From: an uncultured Collinsella sp.
Lineage (GTDB): Bacteria > Actinomycetota > Coriobacteriia > Coriobacteriales > Coriobacteriaceae
Length of the DNA: 14,890 bases
Direction of reading: 5' to 3'
Assembly: GCA_905199225.1 (NCBI GenBank)
Contig: CAJKFS010000048.1
Span: 1 to 14,890, forward strand
Shown here: one piece after another, positions 5,408 to 13,398 of the stretch
Layout of the letters: each line of letters opens with the position of its first letter
Numbering within the stretch: the stretch's first letter is position 1
Program-made: the position numbers and the translations under genes
Notes under the pieces: generated by a model
What the model was told of the DNA's origin: nothing
The model's database searches: none
Seen by the model: only the letters and a program-made list of their open reading frames with translations

Positions 5408-7768
5408 CTACACACGGCGCTTAAGCTGGGCTCCACCCTCGCCGGGCATAAGACGACGAGCGTCGTAGACCGAGTCAACGCTGCTGATAGAGGCCAGCAG
5501 CGGATCCAAGCCACTCGCGTCCGAGATCTCGACCATAAAGCGCAGGGTTGCAATACCCTCGCGGTTGGTCGACGTGGCGGCAGAAAGGATATTACCGCCC
5601 GCATCGCCAATGGCAATGGTGACATCCTTGAGCAGGCCCATGCGGTCCAGGCACTCGACCACGATCTCGACCTGGAAGAGGGTGTCGGCAGCGCCGTCCC
5701 ACTCCACATCGATCATGCGCTCGGGATGTTCCATAAGACCCTTGACGTTAGGGCAGTTGGCGCGATGCACCGAAACGCCGCGACCGCGCGTGATGAAGCC
5801 GACGATGTCGTCGCCCGTCACGGGGTTGCAGCAATGAGCCAGACGGACCAGCAGGCCGCTGTTGCTCTCGCCCTTGACGATAATGCCGTTACTGGCGCTC
5901 TTGCCGCGCTTTTGCGGCTTGCGGTTGGAGCCGCGGGCAGGCTGCTTGACGATCTCGGCAATGGCTTCGGTCTTGGTGAGCTGCTCCTCGGGCTTGGGGT
6001 CCAAGATTTGCTCGACCTTGTTACCCACAGCGCGCGGGGCAACCTTGCCGGCGCCGACGGCGGCAAACAGGTCCTCGAGCTGCTTGTAGTTAAACTGCTC
6101 CGCCACGGCGTTGAGCGCACGCGTGGATCGCGGCGTAGAGATGCCATACCCGCGCTTGCGCAGGTCCTTGGCCAGTATATCGCGGCCGGCAGCAGCGTCA
6201 TCGTCTTTGGTCGCGGCGGCGAAGTAACGGCGGATCTTTGACTTGGCGGAAGGTGTCTTAACGATCTTGAGCCAATCACGCGACGGCTTGGAACTCTTGT
6301 TGGTCAGGATCTCGACACGGTCACCCGTCTTAATCTCGTGCGTGAGCGGAGCCACCGCACCGTTGATTTTGGCGCCGACGCAATGGTTTCCCACCTCGGT
6401 GTGAACGGCGTAGGCAAAGTCGAGCGGTGTAGAGCCGGCACGAAGCGCCATGACCTCGCCCTTGGGTGTAAAGACAAAGATCTCCTGGTCGAACAGATCG
6501 ACCTTCAGCGAGTGCAGGTATTCCTTGGCGTCCGTAATCTCGTCAGACGCTGCCCAATCGAGCGAATGTTTGAGCCAGTTAATCTGGTCGTCCAGACGCT
6601 GGGCATCATTGGTCTTAGACGCAGACGATCCGCCCGACTTCTTATAGAGCCAGTGGGCGGCAATGCCGTACTCGGCCTGTTCATGCATCTCATAGGTTCG
6701 AATCTGAATCTCGAGCGGGCGGGCCGTGGGGCCGATAACCGTCGTATGGAGCGACTGGTAGTTGTTGACCTTGGGCATGGCGATATAGTCTTTGAAGCGA
6801 CCGGGCATGGGGTGCCACAGCGTATGCACCGCGCCGAGCGTGGAGTAGCAATCGCGCACCGAATGCGTGATGACACGCAGTGCCACCAGGTCGTAGATCT
6901 CGGAGAATTCCTTGCCCTTGCGCTTCATCTTTTGGTAGATGGACCAATAGTGCTTGGAACGGCCATTGATCTGGAAGCCCTCCAGGCCAATGCGGTTGAG
7001 CTCGTCGGTGAGCGTCTTGATAGTCTCGGCCAGATAGCGCTCGCGAACCTCGCGCGACTCAGCCACCATGCGCGCAATGCGCTGGTAGGCATCGGGCTCC
7101 AGGTAGAAGAAGGACAGGTCCTCGAGCTCCCACTTAATAGAGCTCATGCCCAGACGGTCGGCCAGGGGCGCATACACGTCCATGGTCTCGCGAGCCTTAA
7201 ACAGGCGACGGTCCTCGCGAAGGGCCGCCAGCGTACGCATGTTATGCAGGCGGTCGGCAAGCTTAACGATAATGACGCGGATGTCCTTGGACATGGCGAG
7301 GAACATCTTGCGCAGCGTGAGGGCCTGCTTCTCGTCCATGCTGTCGACTTCGATGTTGGTGAGCTTGGTCACGCCATCGACGAGCTCGGCTACCGTATCG
7401 CCAAACAGGCCGGACACATCGGCAAGCGAGGTCTCGGTATCCTCGACGGTATCGTGCAGCAGCGCGGCGCACACCACATCGCAGTCCATCTTGAGATCGG
7501 CCAAAATGATGGCCACCTCGACGGGATGGTTAATGTACATCTCGCCCGAGCGGCGCTTTTGGTTGCAGTGCTTCTCGGCGGCAAAGCAATAGGCCTGCTC
7601 CACCTTAGAGAAGTCCTCCTCATTCATATATTTGAGGCACAGGCGCTCCAGCTTGTCGTAGCTGTCCGCCATAATCTCGGGCGGCAGCTCATCGGCATGC
7701 TTATAGTGCTCCATCTCCGAAAACGGCTGGAGGGTGGAATCATGGGCGGTACGGGCTGCGGCATCCAT
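5408..7768 (-). CDS. rel: Bifunctional (p)ppGpp synthetase/hydrolase
   Basis: Makes (p)ppGpp from ATP and GDP/GTP when uncharged tRNA sits on the ribosome, and degrades it otherwise. The 786 residues follow the long RSH layout. The hydrolase domain is intact, with His81 in NHPVEVA, His105-Asp106 in LLHDTVEDT and LADRLHNM at 170-177. The synthetase has GRSKHYWSIYQKM near 269-281, RFKDYIAMPK near 324 and YQSLHT at 337-342. RFKD fits the RXKD motif of bifunctional enzymes. Then come a TGS domain (about 428-490), the Cys-rich segment AHCCNPV with HRANCPN, and a C-terminal ACT domain. The ATG at 7768 has AAGGGG 7-8 nt upstream. It starts 15 nt after recJ, so the two are probably co-transcribed. 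This is likely the only long RSH enzyme of the organism (inference). Confidence 0.96.
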   Translation of the reverse strand: MDAAARTAHDSTLQPFSEMEHYKHADELPPEIMADSYDKLERLCLKYMNEEDFSKVEQAYCFAAEKHCNQKRRSGEMYINHPVEVAIILADLKMDCDVVCAALLHDTVEDTETSLADVSGLFGDTVAELVDGVTKLTNIEVDSMDEKQALTLRKMFLAMSKDIRVIIVKLADRLHNMRTLAALREDRRLFKARETMDVYAPLADRLGMSSIKWELEDLSFFYLEPDAYQRIARMVAESREVRERYLAETIKTLTDELNRIGLEGFQINGRSKHYWSIYQKMKRKGKEFSEIYDLVALRVITHSVRDCYSTLGAVHTLWHPMPGRFKDYIAMPKVNNYQSLHTTVIGPTARPLEIQIRTYEMHEQAEYGIAAHWLYKKSGGSSASKTNDAQRLDDQINWLKHSLDWAASDEITDAKEYLHSLKVDLFDQEIFVFTPKGEVMALRAGSTPLDFAYAVHTEVGNHCVGAKINGAVAPLTHEIKTGDRVEILTNKSSKPSRDWLKIVKTPSAKSKIRRYFAAATKDDDAAAGRDILAKDLRKRGYGISTPRSTRALNAVAEQFNYKQLEDLFAAVGAGKVAPRAVGNKVEQILDPKPEEQLTKTEAIAEIVKQPARGSNRKPQKRGKSASNGIIVKGESNSGLLVRLAHCCNPVTGDDIVGFITRGRGVSVHRANCPNVKGLMEHPERMIDVEWDGAADTLFQVEIVVECLDRMGLLKDVTIAIGDAGGNILSAATSTNREGIATLRFMVEISDASGLDPLLASISSVDSVYDARRLMPGEGGAQLKRRV

Positions 7769-7783
7769 CGAGGTCCCCTTCCC

Positions 7784-10700
7784 CTAGGCCCGCGGTACGA
7801 TCGGGCGGTTAACTTTGGCTAGCATATCAGAAGCGCACGAATCGAGTGCCCAGCTCCGGAAAGCCGAGAACTCCATGCGCGAGCGCAAGCCCTCCAAATA
7901 GCGAATTGACCTGCTCAATTGCACACGGCCGGGGTTTTCGGCCATCGCGATGCGACGGGTGTCGTCAAACCCCGAAACGCGACAGAAACCAAGCTCTTCG
8001 AAGATTCCCAGGCCGCTTTCCACCGAGCGCTCGTCGACCGGCGTGCGGGCATCGATGGCAAGGCACATCTGCGCGATGTCGATATCGCTCGCGCTAAACG
8101 AGTCATCTCCGGTCTTGCCGCGGTTGGAGCGCCACATAGTCTGCAGCGCTCGATAGAGCGTGACGAGTTCATCGCGCTCGGGCGCGTAGCAGTCGAGCAG
8201 GCGCTCGTTAATGCGAGCGTCACGCGACGAATAGAGCAAGTGAATCACGGCAGGTTGGCCGTCGCGACCGGCGCGTCCGCTCATCTGGTTAAATTCAATG
8301 CTGCCAAACGGCATGTGGTAGAGCACGACATGGCGAATATCGGGCAGGTTGACGCCCTCACCAAAGGCAGAGGTCGAAACGATGCAGCTGAGGCTTCCGT
8401 CACGAAACGCTTCCTCAACACGGCGACGATCGGAGCGCGCAAGCCCCGCGTTATAGAACGCGATGCGGGTCGCGCAATCGGGCACCCGCTTGCGCAGCGT
8501 CTTGGCAAGCGCCACGGACTGATCACGCGAGTTGACGTAGATGACGGTCTTCTCCCCCGTAGCCACGATTGACACCAGGCGGTTCTCGCGGCTCGCAAGA
8601 TCTCGGTCATCCTCGAGCTGCAGGTTCTCGCGCACCGTCTCGTCGACCACCGTGTGAGTGATCGGAAGCGTGCGGGCAAGCTCGGCCACGACCGGAGCCG
8701 TCGCGGTGGCCGTCGCGGCCATAACGACCGGGTCGCCCAGGGCTTTGAGGATATCGGGCATGTCGAGATAGGCGCTGCGGTCGCCGCCCTTGGCAAGGCC
8801 AGCGTGGTGCGCCTCATCGATAACGACAAAACCGATGCGCCCCGAACGCGCAAAGCGGTCGCGGTGAATGGACAGGAACTCGGGCGTCGTGAGCACGATG
8901 CCGGTACGGCCCGAAGCCAAGCCGGCAAACACGTCATCGCGCGCCGCCTCCACGGTCTCGCCGGTCAACACGCCGACGCCAATGCCGAGCGCGGCCATCG
9001 TCGACGAGAGGTGATAGGCCTGGTCGGCAACGAGCGCGCGCAGCGGATAGACAAAGATGCTCGCACGCCCACGAAGAACCGCCTCGCGCGCGGCATGCAC
9101 ATGGAAGATGAGCGACTTGCCGCGCCCCGTTCCCATAACGGCCAGAACACTTTGGTGATCGGCCAGGGCATCGAGCGCCTCGACCTGCGCGCGGTGCGGC
9201 TGGTTCGAGCCTATAAAGCTATGGATAAGCGAGCGCGTCAGCTCGGTATAAGAAAGCTGGGCGAGTGTCTCGCGCTTACGCGACTCCAGGCGCAGGCCGG
9301 AATCCGCCGGCTGCACGCCACGACGAAGCTCGCATGCCGGATCGTCGACGCTGGGCAGCGTGGTATCGCGGACCAGAACATCCTTGATCATGAGCTTGGG
9401 CTTCACACGCCCCTGCCAATGCTCGGCAACGGCCTCGAACACCAAGTCGACAGCGCTATCGCAGTTGATGAGCTTATCGATTTGCGGCACGCGGAACATG
9501 ATGGCCGGCACGCTCGCGGCTCCATCGGTCGCCACAAAGCGCATGTGCTCGCCGGTTTTGCCCACCACGGCGCGATCGCACATCGTCACGCCCTCGGCGG
9601 CCAGCAGCGGCACCTTGTTGCCCTGGCCAAACGGCTCAAGACGGGAAATCTGCTCTATAGTCTCGATATTCAGCTCGGAAAGGTCGACCGTGGCGGCAAC
9701 CTCGTCGATGTCTTCAAAGTCCTCAGCGGGAATCTCCGATAGCACGGCGGAAAGGCGACGACGGAATTCATCGAGCTTGGATGCCTCGATGGTCACACCC
9801 ACCGCACCGGCATGTCCGCCGCGACGAATCAGCAGGTCGGAACAGCGCTCGACGGCGTCAAACAGGTTAACTTTGCCCACCGAGCGACCAGAGCCGCGCG
9901 CGATACCGTCCTCGATCGAGAACAGCAGCGCCGGCACGTGATAGCGGTTGGTCAGACGGCTTGCCACGATGCCCTTGACGCCCTCGTGCCAGCCTTCGCC
10001 GCCCACAACGATCGCGCGCCCGCCGTCATAGGTCTCCTCGACCTTTGCCATGGCATCGCGCGTGAGCTCCGCCTCGATCTCACGGCGCTGGCGGTTGATT
10101 TCCTCGAGCTCAGCCGCCAGCGCGCTTGCTTCGATGGGATTGCGGGCAAGCAGCAGGTCGAGCGCCAGCTTGGGATCGGCCATGCGACCGGCAGCGTTTA
10201 AGCGGGGAATGAGCGAGAATGACAGGCCGTCGGCCGTAATGGTAGAAAGATCGGCCTTGGCAAGTGCGGCAAGCGCGATATAGCCGGGACGGGCCGTCAC
10301 GCACATCTGCTGGATGCCCTCGGCGACCAGTGCGCGATTCTCGGGCGTGAGCGGCATCATGTCGGATACGGTGCCCAGCGCCGCGACCTCTATCAGCGAA
10401 CGCCAATACGACGGCTTGCCCAAACGCTCGCCCAGGACCTGCACCAGTTTGAGTGCCACGCCGGCACCGGCAAGCTCGCGCGAGGGACCCTCGTCCTCGA
10501 GCTTGGGGTCGGTCAGGGGCACGCCCTGCGGCACCTGGTCGGAAGGCTCGTGATGGTCCGTGACCACCAAATCGATCCCCAGGCTCTCCAGATAGGAGAC
10601 CTCTTCCTTGGCAGCAATACCGTTATCGACGGTCACAATCAGGTTGGGTTGGGCGAGCTCGTTGACGCGGTCGAGCGCCGCGCGCGACAGGCCGTACCCC

Positions 10701-11071
10701 TCGTCAAAGCGGTGCGGGATAAACGGTGTGACATTGGCGCCAAACATCCGCAGCGCCTCGGTCAACAGACAAGTCGACGTTATGCCGTCGACGTCAAAAT
10801 CGCCAAAGACGGCGATGCGCTCGTGACTGCGAACAGCGCGCTCAACGCGGTCGGCGACGACCGCCATGCCCGGAATAACGAGCGGGTCCGCCCAGTCGCG
10901 ATCGAGCGAAGGCGTCAAAAACAGTTGGCCTTCCTCGATGGATGTAATGCCGTGCGCAACCATAATGCGCGCCACCAGCCCGGGTATGCCCAGGCCAGCC
11001 GAAAGCTCCTTTTCGAGCTCGGGGTTTTGCCGAGCGACCGCCCAGCGATGCGTCGTCTTAAGCGATGACAT
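7784..11071 (-). CDS. recJ: RecJ exonuclease fused to a RecQ-like helicase
   Basis: RecJ degrades single-stranded DNA 5' to 3' in recombination and mismatch repair. The N-terminal ~575 residues carry all DHH-family motifs: FGDFDVDG (90-96), TVDNG (149), TDHH (172-174), TVSDMMPL (236), RLNAAGRM, and GGHAGA (418-423) of the DHHA1 part, then an OB-like region. From about 600 a complete superfamily 2 helicase follows: a RecQ-like Q motif, Walker A GTGRGKS (647-653), DEAH (752-755), ATATATAP (786-793), STSAFGEG and QMSGRAGRDG (929-938). The last ~120 residues resemble the C-terminus of Firmicutes RecJ. At 1095 residues it is about twice E. coli RecJ. The frame is unbroken, so the fusion is real in this sequence. 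I chose the ATG at 11071 (GGGGGTGGG upstream, homology begins at once) over a GTG at 11116. rel follows 15 nt downstream. Confidence 0.93.
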   Translation of the reverse strand: MSSLKTTHRWAVARQNPELEKELSAGLGIPGLVARIMVAHGITSIEEGQLFLTPSLDRDWADPLVIPGMAVVADRVERAVRSHERIAVFGDFDVDGITSTCLLTEALRMFGANVTPFIPHRFDEGYGLSRAALDRVNELAQPNLIVTVDNGIAAKEEVSYLESLGIDLVVTDHHEPSDQVPQGVPLTDPKLEDEGPSRELAGAGVALKLVQVLGERLGKPSYWRSLIEVAALGTVSDMMPLTPENRALVAEGIQQMCVTARPGYIALAALAKADLSTITADGLSFSLIPRLNAAGRMADPKLALDLLLARNPIEASALAAELEEINRQRREIEAELTRDAMAKVEETYDGGRAIVVGGEGWHEGVKGIVASRLTNRYHVPALLFSIEDGIARGSGRSVGKVNLFDAVERCSDLLIRRGGHAGAVGVTIEASKLDEFRRRLSAVLSEIPAEDFEDIDEVAATVDLSELNIETIEQISRLEPFGQGNKVPLLAAEGVTMCDRAVVGKTGEHMRFVATDGAASVPAIMFRVPQIDKLINCDSAVDLVFEAVAEHWQGRVKPKLMIKDVLVRDTTLPSVDDPACELRRGVQPADSGLRLESRKRETLAQLSYTELTRSLIHSFIGSNQPHRAQVEALDALADHQSVLAVMGTGRGKSLIFHVHAAREAVLRGRASIFVYPLRALVADQAYHLSSTMAALGIGVGVLTGETVEAARDDVFAGLASGRTGIVLTTPEFLSIHRDRFARSGRIGFVVIDEAHHAGLAKGGDRSAYLDMPDILKALGDPVVMAATATATAPVVAELARTLPITHTVVDETVRENLQLEDDRDLASRENRLVSIVATGEKTVIYVNSRDQSVALAKTLRKRVPDCATRIAFYNAGLARSDRRRVEEAFRDGSLSCIVSTSAFGEGVNLPDIRHVVLYHMPFGSIEFNQMSGRAGRDGQPAVIHLLYSSRDARINERLLDCYAPERDELVTLYRALQTMWRSNRGKTGDDSFSASDIDIAQMCLAIDARTPVDERSVESGLGIFEELGFCRVSGFDDTRRIAMAENPGRVQLSRSIRYLEGLRSRMEFSAFRSWALDSCASDMLAKVNRPIVPRA

Positions 11072-11123
11072 AGGCGCCCACCCCCGATAGGGGCAGGTCG
11101 CCGCGATACCTCTCACGGTTCAT
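11058..11123 (-). CDS. Possible 21-codon leader ORF overlapping the recJ start
   Basis: ATG at 11123 with AGAGGA 9 nt upstream opens a 21-codon frame ending in TAA, overlapping the recJ start by 14 nt in another frame. The peptide would be MNRERYRGDLPLSGVGAYVIA. It lies downstream of the TATAAT at 11180-11185, so it would be in the recJ mRNA. It could couple translation to recJ, whose own ribosome site is atypical. It may also be chance. Confidence 0.25.
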   Translation of the reverse strand: MNRERYRGDLPLSGVGAYVIA

Positions 11124-11179
11124 AGCGATGAGTCCTCTGTGTATGCCCGCTTCGGCAGGCAGATCTGTTGAACGGATTT

Positions 11180-11185
11180 ATTATA
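11180..11185 (-). promoter_or_regulatory. Probable -10 box of the recJ-rel promoter
   Basis: A perfect TATAAT on the minus strand in an otherwise GC-rich region, about 110 nt before the recJ ATG. No good -35 is seen 16-18 nt upstream. A 7-bp hairpin (11143-11160, loop CGAA) lies in the predicted leader. Confidence 0.45.
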
Positions 11186-11347
11186 CCGTGCAGCGCGGAC
11201 GCAAATCGCCGCAGCACGCCGCGGTTTCGGTAAACGATGCCGGTAATAGCCTCGAAATAATCGAGCGTCTCTGACGCACGGACACATGCGAGCGTCTAGC
11301 ATATTCAGTCAAAATGGATTCGCGAGCAAAGGGAGTCACAAGAGCAT

Positions 11348-12346
11348 ATGAAGCAATGGGTTGGACTGGGCAAGTTTCTCGCGGGGTACATGCAAATCAT
11401 CGTTCCGATTTGCGTGGCGCTCGGCGTGCTCTTTCCCCAGCAGATCGGCGTACTCAAGCCCATCGTTCCCGCCCTCTTCGCCTTTATGACGTTCCAAGGT
11501 GCGCTCAGCAACACCTTCCACCAGGTAGCTGAGGTGTTCCGCCGTCCGCTGCACCTGATTTTGGCGCTGCTCGTCTCGGCGGCGCTCATTCCCATAGCAG
11601 CCTATGCCATGGGATCGCTGTTCTTTGGCTCCAATCCCAACCTTGTCTGCGGCATCGTGCTCGAATACAGTGTGCCCGTGGCAGTCACCGCTTTTATGTG
11701 GATCAGCATGTTCGGCGGCAACGGCCCGCTCGCGCTCACCATCATCCTGACGTCCTCGGTTATCTCCCCTGTGACGATTCCGCTCACGCTTAAGCTCTTG
11801 CTGGGTGCCACCGTCTCGATCGATGTGCCGAGCATGATGCAAGACATGGCCTTTATGATCGCCATCCCCGCCGTGCTCGGCATCGTGATCAACGAGCTCA
11901 CGCGTGGATGGGGACACGAGAAGCTCTCCCCCGCGCTCTCGCCCGCCTGCAAATTCATGATGATGGGCGTCATCGCCTCCAACTCCACCGCCATGAGCGA
12001 GTACGTGCTGCACATGAACGCGGTGCGCCTGGAAGTCGCCCTCTTTATTTTGACCTTCGCCATCAGCGGCTTTGTCATCGGTTTTCTGGTCGCCCGTGCG
12101 CTGCATCTGCCATATAGCGAGACGACTACCATGTGCTTTACCTGCGGCATGCGTAACATCTCTTCGGGCGCCGTCATCGCCACGCAATACTTTCCGGGCG
12201 AAGTTGTGTTTCCCGTCATGTGTGGAACGCTGTTTCAGCAGGTGCTCGCCTCGCTTATCGGGCATCTCTTTGAGCGTCTGACCGGCGAGGAGCGCGCCGC
12301 CCAGCGCAAGCGGGTCGAGGCCGGCCGCGACGCCATGACACGCTAG
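11348..12346 (+). CDS. SBF/BASS-family transporter (bile acid:sodium symporter family)
   Basis: An integral membrane protein of 332 residues with about nine or ten hydrophobic segments, for example 11-30, 68-92, 98-118, 125-150, 165-185 and 230-250. The segment FTCGMRNISSGAVIA near 264-278 sits in a crossover-helix position and resembles the conserved motif of the BASS family, whose members carry bile acids, pantoate, pyruvate or other organic anions with sodium. The basic C-terminal tail is probably cytoplasmic. The ATG at 11348 has only a weak ribosome site (GGGAG 12 nt upstream). It is divergent from recJ and converges with cutC, with no operon partner. The substrate cannot be told; bile acid is only a family name here. 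Confidence 0.7.
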   Translation: MKQWVGLGKFLAGYMQIIVPICVALGVLFPQQIGVLKPIVPALFAFMTFQGALSNTFHQVAEVFRRPLHLILALLVSAALIPIAAYAMGSLFFGSNPNLVCGIVLEYSVPVAVTAFMWISMFGGNGPLALTIILTSSVISPVTIPLTLKLLLGATVSIDVPSMMQDMAFMIAIPAVLGIVINELTRGWGHEKLSPALSPACKFMMMGVIASNSTAMSEYVLHMNAVRLEVALFILTFAISGFVIGFLVARALHLPYSETTTMCFTCGMRNISSGAVIATQYFPGEVVFPVMCGTLFQQVLASLIGHLFERLTGEERAAQRKRVEAGRDAMTR

Positions 12347-12415
12347 CTTGCCCGCGTTGTTCGCGCCCCGCCTTGTCGCCCAAGCATCTTAGGATGAACG
12401 TGCGAGCTATGTGGA

Positions 12416-13093
12416 CTACGCCTCTAACGGCACGATCTTGGTGCCATGCAGCTCGGAGACGCCAAGCGCTGCCGCTACGGCATCTCGGTTGGCCGTGGTA
12501 ATGCCGCCGCCGGGAAGGATGGTCACACGGCCGGCCGCATACTCGACAAGACGCGACAGGTACTCCAGGTTGTCCTCAATCGGCGTGCCGGCCGCACCAC
12601 CGTGCGTCAGGATGCGCGTAACGCCGCACTCGACAAGCGTGTCGATGGCATCGAGCTGAGCCTCGGGCGAAAGCTGGTCAAATGCCATATGGAAGGTAAT
12701 GTCGACAGGCTCGCGCTTGCACTCCTCGGTCGCGCAGCCCGCAGCCATCACGAGGGCGCCAAGCATGAGCTCGTCGAGTGCCCATCCGCCAGCACAGGGT
12801 TTGCAGCAGCCAAAGACCAAGCCGTCAACGCCGGCGCTTACGGCAAGGCCCAAGTCCATCTCCATCATGCGCAGCTCGTCCTGGTTGTAGTGAAAATCGC
12901 CGCCACGCGGACGGATCATGCACATCACCCGTGCATCGTGCTCGTGGGCATAGTTGGTCGTAGCGCTGATAGCGCCGGCCGAGGGCGTGGTACCACCGAC
13001 GGCAAGGTTGTCGCACAGCTCAATGCGTCCCGCACCGGCCGCAATGGCCGCCGGCACCCGCTCAAAGTTCTCGGCACAAAACTCGTACAGCAT
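12416..13093 (-). CDS. cutC: CutC family protein
   Basis: A TIM-barrel protein of 225 residues. CutC was named for copper tolerance in E. coli, but its biochemical role is unsettled and some homologues appear to be hydrolases. Family features seen are RIELCDNLAVGGTTPS near 23-38, the signature MIRPRGGDFHY near 59-69, ITFHMAFD, and RILTHGGAAG. The ATG at 13093 gives MLYEFC, matching where family members usually begin; an ATG 13 codons upstream (13132) is possible. A CCxxC motif at 96-100 (FGCCKPCAGG) is unusual and could bind metal. It converges with the SBF transporter gene; upstream lie three consecutive hairpins. Confidence 0.88.
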   Translation of the reverse strand: MLYEFCAENFERVPAAIAAGAGRIELCDNLAVGGTTPSAGAISATTNYAHEHDARVMCMIRPRGGDFHYNQDELRMMEMDLGLAVSAGVDGLVFGCCKPCAGGWALDELMLGALVMAAGCATEECKREPVDITFHMAFDQLSPEAQLDAIDTLVECGVTRILTHGGAAGTPIEDNLEYLSRLVEYAAGRVTILPGGGITTANRDAVAAALGVSELHGTKIVPLEA

Positions 13094-13149
13094 AGATAGG
13101 CCCCAAGGATGGCAAACGTTTTCCGATGGCATTGTCGCATGCCCCCATG

Positions 13150-13218
13150 AAGTTGCGGTGGAATAGGGACTCTTTTGACCTCCGATGCCCTCATTTAGTC
13201 CCTATTTCACCGCAACTT
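13150..13218. repeat. 69-nt inverted repeat with 22-nt arms
   Basis: Arms 13150-13171 and 13197-13218 are complementary at 21 of 22 positions, around a 25-nt spacer. The left arm starts AAGTTGCGGTGGAATAGGG. It lies between cutC and a plus-strand terminator, and no protein is encoded. It resembles a REP-type element or the ends of a tiny non-autonomous transposable element. Confidence 0.8.
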
Positions 13219-13220
13219 AA

Positions 13221-13255
13221 AGGGGTGCCGACCGAAATGGTCAGCACCCCTTTTT
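13221..13255 (+). terminator. Rho-independent terminator with no gene in front
   Basis: AGGGGTGC and GACC pair with GGTC and GCACCCCT (one C/A mismatch, loop GAAAT), followed by TTTTT on the plus strand. On the minus strand only TTT follows. No plus-strand gene precedes it, since cutC runs the other way. It may end a transcript containing the inverted repeat 13150-13218 or insulate the padR operon. Confidence 0.7.
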
Positions 13256-13267
13256 GCTGTATAGAAG

Positions 13268-13323
13268 TAGTCGTTGGGGACGTTCTTAAACGACTAGTCA
13301 TTCAAGAACGTCCCCAACGACTA
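13268..13323. repeat. 56-nt palindrome, copy 1
   Basis: A perfect 20-bp inverted repeat (13268-13287 with 13304-13323; left arm TAGTCGTTGGGGACGTTCTT) around a 16-nt spacer containing GACTAGTC. An almost identical copy lies at 14693-14748, in the same orientation. It ends just before the padR promoter. Confidence 0.9.
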
Positions 13324-13332
13324 CGACAACTG

Positions 13333-13381
13333 TTGACATCATATACTATGTGTCATATAGTAGGTGTTGCACAGTATACTA
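13333..13381 (+). promoter_or_regulatory. padR operon promoter with overlapping operator half-sites
   Basis: TTGACA (13333-13338), a 17-nt spacer and TATAGT (13356-13361) form a near-consensus promoter. Three related half-sites overlap it: TATACTA (13342-13348), its inverted partner TATAGTA (13356-13362), and TATACTA (13375-13381). The first two form a palindrome across the spacer and -10. This is where PadR autorepressors typically bind (known of the family); binding here is inferred. Confidence 0.75.
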
Positions 13382-13398
13382 CGAAAGGAGGTGTGCGG

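Noticed and set aside
6338..7822. A 494-codon open frame on the plus strand
   Set aside because: It lies opposite rel, is rich in His, Arg and Leu, shows no motif, and arises from the GC-biased third codon positions of rel.
8654..9742. A 362-codon open frame opposite recJ
   Set aside because: No domain pattern; fully covered by recJ, which carries conserved motifs throughout.
11336..12265. A 309-codon minus-strand frame opposite the SBF transporter
   Set aside because: Extremely His/Asp/Gly/Arg-rich, typical of the antisense of a membrane protein gene.
13126..13398. Upstream extension of the padR frame
   Set aside because: It crosses the inverted repeat, the terminator, the palindrome and the promoter; the ATG at 13399 has GGAGG at ideal spacing and matches the family N-terminus.
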